A DNA stretch of 5,699 nucleotides from Chloroflexota bacterium (lineage in GTDB: Bacteria; Chloroflexota; Anaerolineae; J102). Below the pieces are notes generated by a model that made no database searches, was not told the DNA's origin, and saw only the letters and a list, made by a program, of their open reading frames with translations. Of the stretch, positions 4,953 to 5,699 are shown in pieces; positions within the stretch are counted from its first letter, which is position 1, and each line of letters starts with the position of its first letter. Both the position numbers and the translations under genes were made by a program. Location of the stretch: NCBI GenBank assembly GCA_003353825.1, contig PIVW01000385.1, forward strand, positions 1 through 5,699. The letters run 5' to 3'.

Positions 4953-5034
4953 GGCAGGGCCCTGATAATCTGTTATCCTGGATATTAGATAAGCGTCATA
5001 AAAACTCACTCAACACTATTAGGAGGACTTTGCA

Positions 5035-5699
5035 ATGAAACGTTTTGGATTCATGCTTGTGGTTGCCTTGCTATCGGTAGCCGTTCTGTATGGCCTTTCT
5101 ATGCGCCTGGCGCAGGCTCAGGTTGCGGCCGATATTGCAGGCGCTAGTTTGCCGGATGAAAAGGCCCCGGCAAGCAAGATTCAGGAATCGATGCAGTTCG
5201 GCGGGGCCATGTACGATGCCGCCGTGCAGGACCCCTATGTTTACGCCGCTGTGGGACCACGGCTGCTGGTGCTCGATAGCACACAGCCCGAGAACCCCAG
5301 CCAGATCGGGCGTTCAGATGTACTGCCGGGGGTGCTAAGCCGCGTGGTTTTACACGACGGCCATGCCTATGTGGGTGCCGGCGGCGGGGGCCTGCATGTG
5401 TTCGACATCAGTGAACCTCAGCAGCCCCTGCGGGTCGCTAGCTACGATACGGGCGGTTTCGTCTCAGACATCGCCATCGCCGGCAACCTGGCCTATGTGG
5501 CCAACAGCCCTGTTTGGGATGGTTCCACCTGGACGGGCAGCAGTTTGCAAGTTTTGGATATCGACAACCCGGCCGGTCCCGCTCTCTTGGCAAGCTATGA
5601 CACAGTAGGCTGGGAAATGGGTGTGGCCGTGTCAGGTGACACAGTCTATGTGGCCGACGGCGATGGCGGGGTGCGGGTGCTGGATGTAAGCGATCCGGC
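5035..5699 (+). CDS. Secreted LVIVD-repeat beta-propeller protein (3' end beyond window)
   Basis: The first 221 codons of an open frame that runs off the right edge. The start is secure: AGGAGG at 5021-5026 lies eight bases before ATG 5035. Residues 1-28 form a Sec-type signal peptide: MKRF, a hydrophobic core (FMLVVALLSVAVLYGL), then AQA before residue 29 as a likely signal peptidase I site. The mature part shows repeated blades of about 40-50 residues with the LVIVD-family pattern (a strand, 'AYV', then 'L.V.D.S.P..P'). They lie roughly at 57-92 (YVYAAVGPRLLVLDS), 100-140 (AYVGAGGGGLHVFDISEP), 142-190 (AYVANSP...LQVLDIDNP, with a Trp/Gly-rich insertion WDGSTWTG) and 195 onward (VYVADGDGGVRVLDVSDP). 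Such proteins fold as beta-propellers and act outside the cytoplasm, often as binding modules; no catalytic role can be read here. Later domains cannot be seen. Confidence 0.9.
   Translation, partial: MKRFGFMLVVALLSVAVLYGLSMRLAQAQVAADIAGASLPDEKAPASKIQESMQFGGAMYDAAVQDPYVYAAVGPRLLVLDSTQPENPSQIGRSDVLPGVLSRVVLHDGHAYVGAGGGGLHVFDISEPQQPLRVASYDTGGFVSDIAIAGNLAYVANSPVWDGSTWTGSSLQVLDIDNPAGPALLASYDTVGWEMGVAVSGDTVYVADGDGGVRVLDVSDP

Larger units (their letters stand above)
4589..5034. other. Divergent intergenic region
   Basis: A 446-bp spacer between the leftward deacetylase-family gene and the rightward LVIVD-repeat gene. It holds an 8-bp tandem repeat, a short inverted repeat, a perfect 16-bp palindrome and the translation signals of the rightward gene, each listed separately. 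The one longer minus frame (4888-4619) is low-complexity, crosses the tandem repeat and has no family resemblance, so I treat this as non-coding. Confidence 0.6.

Noticed and set aside
5090..5608. Two shorter plus-strand frames overlapping the LVIVD gene
   Set aside because: They are out of frame with the signal-peptide protein started by AGGAGG/ATG 5035, have odd Cys/Trp/Pro-rich composition, and lack their own ribosome-binding sites.

Overview
The window looks like a chromosomal stretch from an environmental bacterium, probably Chloroflexota (inference, moderate confidence). Grounds: a secreted LVIVD-type beta-propeller protein, a bacterial histone-deacetylase-like hydrolase, a MalQ-type 4-alpha-glucanotransferase, a small basic protein of a type I associate with that phylum, and short-period intergenic repeats I recall from such genomes. 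No rRNA, tRNA, CRISPR array or transposase gene is visible.

Layout. Positions 1-875 hold no confident gene: a possibly decayed stretch (1-294), a 127-bp miniature inverted-repeat element (295-421) with a perfect 9-bp target duplication, then AT-rich DNA that becomes a well-formed promoter region (TTGACA, extended -10 GATAAT) with several GATAA/TTATC inverted motifs. This drives a 91-codon gene of unknown function (876-1151). After a strong GAAA-loop hairpin comes a second copy of the miniature element (1351-1476, about 96% identical, own 8-bp target duplication), then non-coding DNA with 9-bp and 10-bp periodic repeats. From 1894 to 4588 everything points left: a histone-deacetylase-family gene (4588 to 3563), then malQ (3468 to 1948), ending at a 19-bp-stem hairpin. 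A 446-bp divergent spacer (4589-5034) holds an 8-bp tandem repeat, an inverted repeat and a perfect 16-bp palindrome. It leads to a rightward gene for a secreted LVIVD-repeat protein that runs off the right edge.

Function. MalQ reshuffles alpha-1,4-glucans in glycogen/maltodextrin metabolism. The deacetylase-like enzyme lies upstream on the same strand and may be co-transcribed, but no metabolic link is obvious. The propeller protein is exported and is transcribed divergently.

The most noteworthy signal is the pair of structured miniature elements. Each has long terminal inverted repeats, internal hairpins and its own target duplication. Four of the five differences between copies fall outside predicted stems, and both insertions used one arm of a pre-existing hairpin as target. 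I saw no complete new multi-gene system.
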